Shown here: positions 41,841 to 50,656 of the stretch, in pieces | Position numbering within the stretch: position 1 is the first letter of the stretch | Layout of the letters: every line of letters starts with the position of its first letter | NCBI RefSeq assembly: GCF_000091305.1 | Contig: NC_013929.1 | Coordinates: 3,906,001-3,970,000 of the forward strand | Source of the DNA: Streptomyces scabiei 87.22 | GTDB lineage: Bacteria; Actinomycetota; Actinomycetes; Streptomycetales; Streptomycetaceae | Length of the DNA stretch: 64,000 nt | Direction: 5' to 3' | The notes under the pieces: generated by a model | Database searches by the model: none | Seen by the model: only the letters and a program-made list of their open reading frames with translations | What the model was told of the DNA's origin: nothing | Position numbers and translations under genes: made by a program

Positions 41841-41997
41841 CACTCCCCCTTTCGGGGAGGGCGCTTCGCCTCCCCGGTCAGGCGGCACGATAGGCGGGGA
41901 CCGGCCGGGGAAGCGACGGCTCCGGATACCCCCGGAGCGAACACGGTCCGGGGCACTCGGTCCGGGGCACTCGGTCCGGGGGGTGCCGGGGGGCGGG

Positions 41998-43104
41998 TCA
42001 GACCGGTACGACCGACGACAGCCGGTGGACGTCCCGTGCCGTGCCCGTGACGCCGGACAGGAAGCCCTGGGCGCGCGGGGAGGCGTTCTCCGTCAGCCAG
42101 CTCGGGTCGATGTCGCAGACCGCCACGCGTACGTCCGTGCCGGCGAGTGCGAGCGGCAGGGTGTGGACCACCGTCGAGGGGAAGCTGAGGATCGTGCGGC
42201 CGATGGGGCCCCGGCGGGCGATGAGTTCGAGGGGGAGGTCGGGGCGGACGATCTCCAGGCCGGTCGCGGCGGCGAGGGTGTGGAGTTTCTCGGCGCTCTC
42301 GCGGCGGTGGGCGAAGTAGCGGGTGGCGCCGTGGGCGGTGGCGAGGGAGCGGACGGCTTCGAGGTAGCGCTCGCCGTCCACCACCCCGGTCTCCACGAGG
42401 GACGTGCCCACGAGGTCGGCGCCCTTGGTGATGCGGGGCGGGCCGAAGCGGGACCGGGTCCAGGCGAAGTCGTTGGCGGTGACGAAGACGCCCTCGGGGG
42501 TCTCGTCGATCGGCATGGAGGAGAAGACCTCGACGCGTCTGCCGGCGGTCGGGGTGAGGCGCTTGCGGGCCCGGGAGGAGACCGGGGCGAAGATCAGGTC
42601 GCGGGGGCCGGGGCGGCCGCCCTTGCGGTGCCAGCGCACGAGGCGCTCGCCCCGGGCCAGCTGGGAGACGAACTCCATGGTCGCGGTGCCGTCGTCGACG
42701 ACGACGACGTCCCGGGCCCGGGTGATGGTCAGCAGCAGCTGCACGTACCGGGAGAAGGGGTCGCCCAGGACGATGCGGCTCGCGGCACGCAGCAGCGGCG
42801 CGAGGCCGCCGATGGTGCGGAAGGGGGCGGCGGTGCCGCCGCGCGCCTCCTCCCAGCGCACGTGGTGGCCCTCGTCCCGGGCCAGCTCCGCCATCCGGCG
42901 CAGCTGGCCGCGGGTCATGGGGTCGTTGGGCGACAGCACCACGACGGTGAGTCCCGCGCCGCCCTTTCGAAAGGGCCCCGCGCCGGGGTCCTCGGGTGTG
43001 CCGAGGGCGTGGGCGTGCGCCCACTCCAGCACGTTGAGCAGCTGTACCGGGCTCTCGACGAAGGCGAGAGTGTGGGGGCCGGCGGTTCCGGCGCGGGGGC
43101 TCAT
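41998..43104 (-). CDS. Sialyltransferase-like glycosyltransferase of the wall-polymer locus
   Basis: 368 residues. The start MSPRAGTAGPHTLAFVESPVQLLNVLEWAHAH is like GT52/polysialyltransferase proteins (ESPxQLLNxLE). Later segments are VVVVDDGTATMEFVSQLARG, RYFAHRRESAEKLHTLAA (position of the HP motif) and GRTILSFPSTVVHTLPLALAG (position of the S/T motif). It is the last gene of the minus-strand run NeuB-NeuA-glycosyltransferase, 56 bp after NeuB. It probably adds a nonulosonic acid (Kdn or sialic type) to a cell-wall polymer. The assignment to a sialyltransferase family is by motif resemblance only. Confidence 0.72.
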   Translation of the reverse strand: MSPRAGTAGPHTLAFVESPVQLLNVLEWAHAHALGTPEDPGAGPFRKGGAGLTVVVLSPNDPMTRGQLRRMAELARDEGHHVRWEEARGGTAAPFRTIGGLAPLLRAASRIVLGDPFSRYVQLLLTITRARDVVVVDDGTATMEFVSQLARGERLVRWHRKGGRPGPRDLIFAPVSSRARKRLTPTAGRRVEVFSSMPIDETPEGVFVTANDFAWTRSRFGPPRITKGADLVGTSLVETGVVDGERYLEAVRSLATAHGATRYFAHRRESAEKLHTLAAATGLEIVRPDLPLELIARRGPIGRTILSFPSTVVHTLPLALAGTDVRVAVCDIDPSWLTENASPRAQGFLSGVTGTARDVHRLSSVVPV

Positions 43105-43160
43105 CGACGTACGACCGTCCCGTAGTGAGGGAGACCCGTGGTCCAGGGATGGAGGGAGGC

Positions 43161-44099
43161 TCAGACCGCGACCGGCTCGCCCGCCGCCGCCGCGATCTCC
43201 GCCTCGGCGACGACGCCGGAGACACGGCGCAGCTTCTTCATGGGGCCCAGCTCGGAGTCGTAGACCTTCTTGACGCCGTCGCCGAGGGAGGCCTCGATGG
43301 TGCGGATGTCGCGGACGAGGCGGGTGAGGCCGCCCGGCTCGACGGAGGCGGCCTGGTCGGAGCCCCACATCGCGCGGTCGAGGGTGATGTGGCGCTCGAC
43401 GAAGGTGGCGCCGAGGGCGACGGCCGCGAGGGTGGTCTGCAGGCCCGTCTCGTGGCCGGAGTAGCCGATCGGGACGTTGGGGTACTCGGCCTGGAGGGTG
43501 TTGATGACGCGGAGGTTGAGCTCCTCCGCCTTGGCCGGGTAGGTCGAGGTGGCGTGGCAGAGCAGGATGTTGTCGCTGCCGAGGACCTCGACGGCGTGGC
43601 GGATCTGCCGCGGGGTCGACATGCCGGTGGAGAGGATGACCGTGCGGTTGGTGGAGCGCAGGGCGCGCAGCAGCTCGTCGTCGGTCAGGGAGGCGGAGGC
43701 CACCTTGTGGGCCGGGACGTCGAACTTCTCCAGGAAGGCGACGGCCTCGGTGTCCCACGGGGAGGCGAACCAGTCGATGCCCTTCTCCTTGGAGTACTCG
43801 TCGATCTGGCGGTACTCGTCCTCACCGAACTCCACGCGGTGGCGGTAGTCGATGTAGGTCATGCGGCCCCAGGGGGTGTCGCGCTCGATGTCCCACTGGT
43901 CGCGCGGGGTGCAGATCTCGGGGGTGCGCTTCTGGAACTTGACGGCGTCGCAGCCGGCCTCGGCGGCGGCGTCGATCAGCTTGAACGCGTTCTCCAGCTC
44001 GCCGTTGTGGTTGATGCCGATCTCACCGACGACGTAGACGGGGTGGCCGGGGCCGGCGGTCTTCGAACCGAAGGTGCGCAGACGGGAGTTGGTGCTCAT
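43161..44099 (-). CDS. neuB: Nonulosonic (Kdn/sialic) acid synthase, NeuB type without SAF domain
   Basis: 312 residues. It condenses phosphoenolpyruvate with a hexose or N-acylhexosamine (or its phosphate) to a nine-carbon ulosonic acid. The TIM barrel is clear: YVVGEIGINHNGELENAFKLIDAAAEAGCDAVKFQKR, GIDWFASPWDTEAVAFLE, TVILSTGMSTPRQIRHAVEVL, LLCHATSTYPAKAEELNLRVI, VPIGYSGHETGLQTTLAAVALGATFVERHITLDRAMWGSDQAASV. NeuB proteins normally have about 346 residues with a C-terminal antifreeze-like (SAF) domain; here the chain ends just after the barrel. It lies 13 bp after the bifunctional NeuA gene, so the two form an operon. Confidence 0.88.
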   Translation of the reverse strand: MSTNSRLRTFGSKTAGPGHPVYVVGEIGINHNGELENAFKLIDAAAEAGCDAVKFQKRTPEICTPRDQWDIERDTPWGRMTYIDYRHRVEFGEDEYRQIDEYSKEKGIDWFASPWDTEAVAFLEKFDVPAHKVASASLTDDELLRALRSTNRTVILSTGMSTPRQIRHAVEVLGSDNILLCHATSTYPAKAEELNLRVINTLQAEYPNVPIGYSGHETGLQTTLAAVALGATFVERHITLDRAMWGSDQAASVEPGGLTRLVRDIRTIEASLGDGVKKVYDSELGPMKKLRRVSGVVAEAEIAAAAGEPVAV

Positions 44100-44112
44100 G
44101 ACGGAGGGTTCC

Positions 44113-45444
44113 TTACTTGGTGAGGGAGTCGAGAGAGTCGAGGGAGGGGCCGAGGATCCAGCCGGCGATCTCCCGGATCGCGCCTTCACCGCCGGGGACG
44201 GTGGTGACCGCGCGTGCGGCGCCGCGCACGACGTCGTGGGCGCTGCCGACCGCCACGGGCCAGCCCACGAGGGCGAAGCACGGGAGGTCGTTGACGTCGT
44301 TGCCGACGTAGAGCACGCGCTCCGGCGCGATGCCCTGCTCCTCGCACCACTGCTTCAGTGCGAGGTCTTTGCGGTCGATGCCGTGCAGGACCGGGAGCTT
44401 GAGCTTCCGGGCCCGGGCGGCGACGACCGGGTTCTGTTCCGAGGACAGGATCAGCATCCGCAGGCCGCTCCTGCGGAGGGCCGCGATGCCGAGTCCGTCG
44501 CCGCGATGCACGGAGACGAACTCCCGTCCGTCGGAGTCGATCAGCACCCGGTCGTCGGTCTGGGTGCCGTCGAAGTCGAGGACCACGGCGTCGATGTCGT
44601 CGTGGGTGGGGAGGGCGCCGGGCCGGTGCGCGTCGAAGAGCGGCGCGAGGGCCTGGGCGCGGGCGAGGTCGTGCGGGTCGTCGATCTCCAGGACCCGCGC
44701 GGGGTCGGTGCGCACGAGTTCGGTGCGGCCGAAGAACCGGTGCTGGTACTTGCGCAGCCCCGCCGCGTCCATGGCGTAGGCGGCGCCGGTCTCCAGCAGG
44801 TCCTGCGGGCGGTCCTGGCGGCGGGGGCGGAAGGACTTGTCGTGGTTGACGCCGTGGCCTCCGGCGGTGGTGGGCACGCCGCCGGAGGCCGCCAGGGGCT
44901 CGTGCTGAGCCGTCGCGGGCTCCGCGTACCCGTGCGCGCCGTCCGCCGGCTCGTCCGCCGGCTCGTCCGTCGTCTCGCGCCAGACGAAGCCGTGGAACGG
45001 GGCGACCGTGAGGGCGGTGTCCGCGCCGTGCTCGACGAGGGCGCGGGCCACGCCGTCGATGTCCTCGCGGAGGATGAAGGGGCTCGTGCACTGGACGAGG
45101 AGGACCACGTCGACCGTGGCGCCGTGCAGGGCCTCGTGGGCGTCCAGGGCGTGCAGGACGGCGGCCTCGGAGGTGGCGGTGTCGCCGGCGATGGCGGCGG
45201 GGCGGAGCACGACCTCGGCGCCGGACTCACGGGCGGCGGCGGCGATGGCGTGGTCGTCGGTGGAGACGACGACGTGGGTCACCAGCCGGGCGGCGAGGCA
45301 CTCGCGGACCGCGCGGGTCACCAGCGGAACGCCGCCGACGGGGGCGAGGTTCTTCGCGGGGACGCCCTTGGAGCCGCCGCGCGCGGGGATCACGGCGAGG
45401 ACGCGGCGGGCGGTGGCCGCTCGGTCCGCTTCCGGGTGGGGCAT
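44113..45444 (-). CDS. neuA: Bifunctional CMP-nonulosonate cytidylyltransferase / HAD phosphatase
   Basis: 443 residues. The N-terminal cytidylyltransferase (residues about 10-250) shows VLAVIPARGGSKGVPAKNLAPVGGVPLV, ADTALTVAPFHGFVW and ETGAAYAMDAAGL. The C-terminal KdsC-like HAD phosphatase (residues about 275-435) shows AVVLDFDGTQTDDRVLID, LILSSEQNPVVAARARKL, RVLYVGNDVNDLPCF. It would dephosphorylate the 9-phosphate and activate the acid with CTP. A Pro/Glu/Ala-rich loop (DEPADEPADGAHG) is inserted inside the cytidylyltransferase part. AAGGAG lies 9 nt before the ATG. Confidence 0.9.
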   Translation of the reverse strand: MPHPEADRAATARRVLAVIPARGGSKGVPAKNLAPVGGVPLVTRAVRECLAARLVTHVVVSTDDHAIAAAARESGAEVVLRPAAIAGDTATSEAAVLHALDAHEALHGATVDVVLLVQCTSPFILREDIDGVARALVEHGADTALTVAPFHGFVWRETTDEPADEPADGAHGYAEPATAQHEPLAASGGVPTTAGGHGVNHDKSFRPRRQDRPQDLLETGAAYAMDAAGLRKYQHRFFGRTELVRTDPARVLEIDDPHDLARAQALAPLFDAHRPGALPTHDDIDAVVLDFDGTQTDDRVLIDSDGREFVSVHRGDGLGIAALRRSGLRMLILSSEQNPVVAARARKLKLPVLHGIDRKDLALKQWCEEQGIAPERVLYVGNDVNDLPCFALVGWPVAVGSAHDVVRGAARAVTTVPGGEGAIREIAGWILGPSLDSLDSLTK

Positions 45445-45479
45445 GGGCTGTACTCCTTGCGCAGTGGACGGGTGGCGGC

Positions 45480-46847
45480 TCACAGCTCTCCCATCCGGCG
45501 GATGACGGGCGCCACGCGCTGCACTCCGTGGCGGTAGGCGCCGCGCGCCGCCCGGCGCACGATCTGCCGTACGGGCCCGGCCTGCCGGTCGGCGGCGGGT
45601 GCCCCGGGCAGCGGTGTGCCGTCGGGGCCGAGGTGGTGGCGGGCGAGGATGCCGGGGAGGTAGCCGGGCGCGGTGACGGGTGTGTAGTACGGCGCGAGCG
45701 GCGGCAGTCCGGGCGCGGCGACCAGCTTCGCGACGCGGGCGCGGGCCGCGTCGAAGGCGGTGGCGTACGAGCCCGCCCCGGAGTCCGTGCCGGAGCCGCC
45801 CCCGGCCATCACGCCCTGCCGGGCGACCCAGCGCGGGTCCGGCGCCGGCTCGTACCCGGCGTCCAGCTGGTCCCAGGAGGCGAGGCAGCCGGAGCCCACG
45901 AAGTGGTGGTTGCCGAGGGTCTCGCGGATGCCGAGGTCGGTGAGGACGACGGTGGGGATCCGGCGGTGCAGCGACTCCAGGGCCGCCGTGGAGCTGACGG
46001 TGACCAGCAGGTCGGTGGTGTCGAGGACCTCGCCCATGTTCCCGTAGGCGAGACGGAAGTTGGCCGGCAGACCGCCGGGCAGCTTCTCCGCCAGCTTCTG
46101 GTAGGGCAGTTCCTCGATGTGCGTGGTGTGCTCGCCCGGCTTGGAGCGCAGCTTCAGCAGCACCTCGCGGTCGGGGTGCAGCCGGGCGTGCCCGATCAGC
46201 CGGTTCAGCAGGTACGTACGGTCCCTGCGGTTGTCGGGGACGGAGGGCTGTACGGCGAAGACGACCGTGTAGGGCCCGCGCCCCCGCTCCGCGGACGGGT
46301 CCCCGACGCCCGGGTGGGGTGTGCCGCCCAGGAAGGGCAGCGCGACCTCGGTGACCGAGGAGGCGTCCGCGCCCACGCCTTCGTACACCGCCGTGAACCG
46401 GTCCGCGTCCTGACGGGAGTTGGCGAGGACGAGGTCCGCTCCGTGCCGCAGCAGCAGACCGTCGGCGAGCTTCTCGTAGACGACGCCGACGTACCCGGTG
46501 ACGACCACCGGCCGCTTCGTACGCCCGTCCCAGGCCCGGCGCAGGCCGTGCAGCATCGCCTGGACACCCCCGCCGACGAGGGAGAGCAGGACGATGTCGT
46601 ACGCGGCCTCCTTCATGGCGCGCAGGAATTCGAGGCCGGTCACCTCGCGCAGGGAGTCGGCGCGGACGCCGACCTCCCGCAGCTGACGGGCCGTGGGAGT
46701 GGCCCGGCCGCGCAGGAGGAAGCCGTCCAGGCGGACCTCCGACGCCTCCGGAGCGAGCCGGTGCGCGGTGAGCGCGCCCCATTTCCACCGGGTGTCGGAA
46801 TCCGCGAGTACGGCGACTCGCAGGGTGTTCGTAGCACTTGCTGGCAC
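45480..46847 (-). CDS. Putative glycosyltransferase of the wall-polymer locus (DUF6716-like)
   Basis: 455 residues. A GT-B like layout: VAVLADSDTRWKWGALTAHRL at the N-terminus, YDIVLLSLVGGGVQAMLHGLRRAW, VVVTGYVGVVYEKLADGLLLRHGADLVLANS, VVFAVQPSVPDNRRDRTYLLNRL, EVLLKLRSKPGEHTTH and LLVTVSSTAALESLHRRIPTVVLTDLG. The C-terminus is basic (RQIVRRAARGAYRHGVQRV), perhaps for membrane contact. The GTG at 46847 lies 7 nt after TAGCGT, suggesting a leaderless mRNA. It is the first gene of the minus-strand operon. The substrate is unknown. Confidence 0.75.
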   Translation of the reverse strand: MPASATNTLRVAVLADSDTRWKWGALTAHRLAPEASEVRLDGFLLRGRATPTARQLREVGVRADSLREVTGLEFLRAMKEAAYDIVLLSLVGGGVQAMLHGLRRAWDGRTKRPVVVTGYVGVVYEKLADGLLLRHGADLVLANSRQDADRFTAVYEGVGADASSVTEVALPFLGGTPHPGVGDPSAERGRGPYTVVFAVQPSVPDNRRDRTYLLNRLIGHARLHPDREVLLKLRSKPGEHTTHIEELPYQKLAEKLPGGLPANFRLAYGNMGEVLDTTDLLVTVSSTAALESLHRRIPTVVLTDLGIRETLGNHHFVGSGCLASWDQLDAGYEPAPDPRWVARQGVMAGGGSGTDSGAGSYATAFDAARARVAKLVAAPGLPPLAPYYTPVTAPGYLPGILARHHLGPDGTPLPGAPAADRQAGPVRQIVRRAARGAYRHGVQRVAPVIRRMGEL

Positions 46848-47045
46848 ATCGAAGACGCTAGGAAGCGATTCCGTTGAACGGCCCAACCCGAATACAACAA
46901 AGGGTTAACAGCACGCCGCCGAACGGCGAATCGGGACGCGAACGACGGCGGAATGCGCCTGGTTCACGGTTCCGCCACGCGTCGTTCACCTGACATCAAG
47001 CGGGTGGTCAAGACGAATGCCGGAGGGCCACCTAACGTCACGGGG
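46848..47045. promoter_or_regulatory. Divergent promoter region of the wall-polymer operons
   Basis: Both flanking genes start with GTG, and each has a -10-like hexamer exactly 7 nt upstream: TAGCGT (minus, 46855-46860) and TAACGT (plus, 47033-47038). There are no Shine-Dalgarno sequences, so both mRNAs are probably leaderless. Confidence 0.55.
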
Positions 47046-48023
47046 GTGGTCAAGCTCTCCGTCATCGTGCCGTTCTACAACGTGCAGCAATACGCGCCCG
47101 ACACCCTGAAGAGCCTCGGAGCAAATGCTCGTGAGGACTTCGAATTCATTCTCGTCGACGACTGCTCGCGCGACGAGACACCGGACATTCTCGCGCGCGC
47201 GGAGCGCGAGTTGCCGGGGGCGGTGTATGTCAGACATGAAGAGAACGGAGGACTGGCGACCGCGCGCAACACGGGCATCGACAACGCCCGCGGTGAATAC
47301 CTGACCTTCCTGGACGGGGACGACTGGCTCGCCCACGGCTACTTCCCCCGGCTGCTGGCCGCCATCGAGGACCTGGGCTGCGACTTCGTGCGCACGGACC
47401 ACGTCCAGTGCACCGGGCGGGCCCGCTCCGTCCACCGGGTGCCCAACGGGCGCCGGGGCGTGGTGATGAACCCACGGGACGCGATCCTGCCCGCCGACCG
47501 CTCCACCTCCGTCGACTACGCGTTCGCCTGGGCGGGCATCTACCACCGCCGACTGGTCGACAAGGGCGTCCTGCACTTCACCCACGGGCTGCGTACGGCC
47601 GAGGACCGGCCGTGGATCTGGAAGCTCCACCGGGAGGCCGAGTCCTTCGCCACGGTGGGGCTGCTGGGCGTCTTCTACCGACGCGGAGTGGCGTCCTCCC
47701 TGACCCAGATCGGCGACGTACGGCAGCTGGACTTCATCCGCGCGTTCGACCAGGTCATCGCGGAGACCGCGAAGGACCGGGACGCGGACAGGCTTCTCCC
47801 CAAGGCCGTGCGCACCTATTGCGCGATCATCTCCCACCATTTGGGATCCATCGAAAGGTTCGAGCCGGCGGTGGCACGGAAACTGAAGTCGATGAGCGCC
47901 GTCGCGCTGCGCCGTATGCCGCAGGACGTGCTCGACGAGGCGCTCGACTCCATGGACGTCCAGCGCGCCACCCGGCTGCGCCGGCTGCGCCGCCGTCCCG
48001 CCGCCACGGGGGTCGCCGCATGA
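47046..48023 (+). CDS. Family 2 glycosyltransferase
   Basis: 325 residues, GT-A fold: KLSVIVPFYNVQQYAPDTLKSL, FILVDDCSRDETPDIL, ENGGLATARNTGIDNARGEYLTFLDGDDWLA. The DxD-type metal site is DGDD. The acceptor-domain part carries TAEDRPWIWKLHREAESFATV, with the ED(R)PW motif common in wall-glycopolymer transferases. The GTG at 47046 is preferred because the upstream extension has no similarity and a -10 lies 7 nt before it. It overlaps the next gene by 4 bp (ATGA). Confidence 0.9.
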   Translation: MVKLSVIVPFYNVQQYAPDTLKSLGANAREDFEFILVDDCSRDETPDILARAERELPGAVYVRHEENGGLATARNTGIDNARGEYLTFLDGDDWLAHGYFPRLLAAIEDLGCDFVRTDHVQCTGRARSVHRVPNGRRGVVMNPRDAILPADRSTSVDYAFAWAGIYHRRLVDKGVLHFTHGLRTAEDRPWIWKLHREAESFATVGLLGVFYRRGVASSLTQIGDVRQLDFIRAFDQVIAETAKDRDADRLLPKAVRTYCAIISHHLGSIERFEPAVARKLKSMSAVALRRMPQDVLDEALDSMDVQRATRLRRLRRRPAATGVAA

Positions 48024-49354
48024 CCACGCAGATCTTCATGGCGTCCACGCTGTACGGCACGGCCACGCTGGCCGCCGCCCTGGACACCGAGTGCTTCCGC
48101 CCCGCCGCCCGGCGCATCCTGCTGATCTCCGACAACGCGGCGACGCCGGAGACGGCCACCGGCCTGGACGAGATGCCCGGCTTCGCACGGCTGAGCGGCC
48201 GCTTCGACGAGGTGATCTCCTGGAACGAGACCATCTCCCCCTTCCACCCCGGCGGCTGGTCCCCGCGCCAGGACGACGTACCGCTGTGGGAACGGCATCT
48301 GCGGCTCCTGTGGAACCTGGGGGACGACGACGTCGAACTGGCCGTGGAGTCCATCCAGGTGCACCCGGCACTCGGCTTCACCCAGATCTTCACCGGCGCC
48401 CCCGTGACCGTGTACGCGGACGGCCTGATGAGCTACGGCCCCACCCGCAACAAGATCGACCCGCTGGTCGGCACCCGCGTCGACCGTCTCCTCCACCTGG
48501 ACCTCGTCCCGGACCTCAAGCCCCTGCTGCTCACCGAGTTCGGGGTCGAGCCGGAGATCGTGCCGACGGACGCCTTCGTGAAGGTGCTGGCGGAACTCGC
48601 CGACACCGGTGACGGCCTGCCCGCAGTCGAGGAGCCCGCGCTGCTGCTCGGCCAGTACCTCTCCGCGCTCGGCATCCTCACGGCCGAGGAGGAGGAGAAC
48701 CTCCATGTGCGGATGCTGGCCGGCGCGGTCGCGCTCGGACACACCAAGGTCGTGTTCAAGCCGCACCCCAGTGCCCCGGCGCGCTGGTCGCGCGGTCTGG
48801 AGAAGGAGGCGGAGCGGCTCGGCGCCGACCTGACCGTGCTGGACACGCCGGTCCTCGCCGAGGTGCTCTACCAGCGCATGCGTCCGGCCCTCGTCGTCGG
48901 CTGCTTCTCCACGGCCCTGCTCACCGCCTCCGCGCTGTACGGCCTGCCGGTCGCCCGCGTCGGCACCGGCACGCTGCTGGACCGCCTCGCCCCGTACGAG
49001 AACAGCAACCGGGTGCCCGTCACGATCGTGGACGCGCTGCTGCCGGAGCTGGGCGACCGGGACGCGGTCGCCTCGCAGCGGCCGGGCACGGCCGTCGCCG
49101 ACCTCGACGGCCTGGTCCGCGCGGTCGGGTTCGCGATGCAGCCGAAGATCTACCCGTCGCTGCGCGGCGAGGCCGAGGCGTATCTGACGCGGCATCTGGA
49201 CGCGCACGTCCTGCGGTACTTCAAGCGGCGCCGGCTGACCTCGCTGGGGCTGCCCGGCGGCATCCCCGTCCAGCTCGCGTTCATCCCGCGCAACGCCACC
49301 GTGCGAAGAGTCGCGCGACGGGCCCGGTCCCTCAAGCGAGCGGCCCTGGGGTGA
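48020..49354 (+). CDS. Polysialyltransferase-family protein
   Basis: 444 residues. It resembles the bacterial alpha-2,8-polysialyltransferase family: IFMASTLYGTATLAAALDTECF at the N-terminus, the HP motif KVVFKPHPSAP and the S/T motif VVGCFSTALLTASALYGLPVARVGTGTLL. C-terminal residues are basic (RNATVRRVARRARSLKRAALG). It would polymerise or cap the nonulosonic-acid chain of the wall polymer. In S. coelicolor genes of this type are needed for a Kdn-containing teichulosonic acid (known, recalled from work on SCO4873-SCO4881). It is coupled to the genes on both sides by 4-bp overlaps. Confidence 0.82.
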   Translation: MTTQIFMASTLYGTATLAAALDTECFRPAARRILLISDNAATPETATGLDEMPGFARLSGRFDEVISWNETISPFHPGGWSPRQDDVPLWERHLRLLWNLGDDDVELAVESIQVHPALGFTQIFTGAPVTVYADGLMSYGPTRNKIDPLVGTRVDRLLHLDLVPDLKPLLLTEFGVEPEIVPTDAFVKVLAELADTGDGLPAVEEPALLLGQYLSALGILTAEEEENLHVRMLAGAVALGHTKVVFKPHPSAPARWSRGLEKEAERLGADLTVLDTPVLAEVLYQRMRPALVVGCFSTALLTASALYGLPVARVGTGTLLDRLAPYENSNRVPVTIVDALLPELGDRDAVASQRPGTAVADLDGLVRAVGFAMQPKIYPSLRGEAEAYLTRHLDAHVLRYFKRRRLTSLGLPGGIPVQLAFIPRNATVRRVARRARSLKRAALG

Positions 49355-50523
49355 GCCCCGGGGTGACGTCCGCGACGAGGACGGACGAGCGTGCCGGGTC
49401 CCGGGCACGGGTGGACGGGGGCCGGTCGCGCAGTTCCCCGGACCCCGGCCGGGGTTCGGGGACGGCCCGGCCCCGGCTGTTCGCGCTCGACGGGCTGCGG
49501 CTGGTCGCCGCCCTCTCCGTCGCCGCCTATCACTACGGCGGGCGCGACGGGGAGATCGGGAAGGCGTGGGGGACCTCGCCCGCCGCGCAGTTCCCCAGCG
49601 CCCACGGCTTCTTCGCGTACGGCTGGGCCGGGGTCCAGGCGTTCTTCGTGATCAGCGGGTTCGTGATCTGCGCCAGCGGCTGGGGGCGTTCGCCCCGGTC
49701 GTTCCTGGCCTCCCGCGCGGCCCGTCTGCTGCCGGCCTACTGGGCGGCGGTGATCCTCGTCGCCGCCGTCTTCGCCCTCCCCGTCACCGGTTTCGCGCGG
49801 GTGTCCGTCAGCGAGTTCCTGGTCAACCTCACGATGCTGCAGATGCCGCTGGGCGCCGACCGGGTCCTGGGCGTGTGCTGGACGCTGTGGGCGGAGGTCC
49901 GCTTCTACGTCCTGTTCGCGCTGTGCGTGGTGGTACCCGGAGTGACCCGCGGACGGGTCCTGTGGTTCTGCGGCGGGTGGACGCTGGCCTCGGTGCTGGC
50001 CACGGCCGCGAACGAGCCGTTGCTGGACGTCGTCCTGATGCCGCAGTACGCGTCGCTGTTCATCGGCGGCCTGGGCCTGTATCTGGTGCACCGTGACCGC
50101 CGGGACGCCGCGGCCTGGCTGGTCGTGGTGTTCAGCCTGCTGCTGAGCCAGTACCGGACGGTCGAGGACCTGTGGCACGCCCCGGACCCGGAGTTCTTCT
50201 CCTACCGCTCCCAGCTGGGCATCGCCCTCGCCGTCGGCGCCGGTTTCGTGGCCGTGGCGGCGGTCGCGCTGGGGCTGCTGCGGCGCTTCGACCGGCCCTG
50301 GATGGCCACCGCGGGCGCCCTGACGTATCCGTTCTACCTGGTGCACGAGCACCTGGGCTGGCCCGTGGTCCGGGCCCTGCACCAGGGGCTGGGCGTCACG
50401 TCGTCGGTGACCGTCGCGCTCACGGTGGCGCTGATGCTGGCGCCGGCCTGGCTGCTGCACCGCTGGGTCGAACGTCCGTTGCAGCCCTGGCTGCGCGATT
50501 CACTCGGGGGCCGCCGGCGCTGA
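49351..50523 (+). CDS. Membrane acyltransferase 3 (OafA-like)
   Basis: 390 residues. After a disordered basic N-terminus (residues 1-40), the acyltransferase-3 core starts: LFALDGLRLVAALSVAAYHYGG (catalytic His of the AYHY segment), AGVQAFFVISGFVI, SRAARLLPAYWAAVIL, LGVCWTLWAEVRFYVLFAL, and the last helices to LLHRWVERPLQPWL. About ten membrane helices. Such enzymes O-acetylate exported polymers, so this one probably modifies the wall polymer made by the preceding genes. GTG overlaps the preceding stop by 4 bp. Confidence 0.9.
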   Translation: MSPGVTSATRTDERAGSRARVDGGRSRSSPDPGRGSGTARPRLFALDGLRLVAALSVAAYHYGGRDGEIGKAWGTSPAAQFPSAHGFFAYGWAGVQAFFVISGFVICASGWGRSPRSFLASRAARLLPAYWAAVILVAAVFALPVTGFARVSVSEFLVNLTMLQMPLGADRVLGVCWTLWAEVRFYVLFALCVVVPGVTRGRVLWFCGGWTLASVLATAANEPLLDVVLMPQYASLFIGGLGLYLVHRDRRDAAAWLVVVFSLLLSQYRTVEDLWHAPDPEFFSYRSQLGIALAVGAGFVAVAAVALGLLRRFDRPWMATAGALTYPFYLVHEHLGWPVVRALHQGLGVTSSVTVALTVALMLAPAWLLHRWVERPLQPWLRDSLGGRRR

Positions 50524-50656
50524 ACCGTCCCTGAACGCGGAATTGGCCGACTGTTCATCCGGCCCGAGGATTCGGCACCGTCTTTCCGGTAAGGCTCCGC
50601 AGCATCCTTGAACGGTCCACGGTCACCTCGTCGACGCGAGAGAGTCTTCTGTCCTC

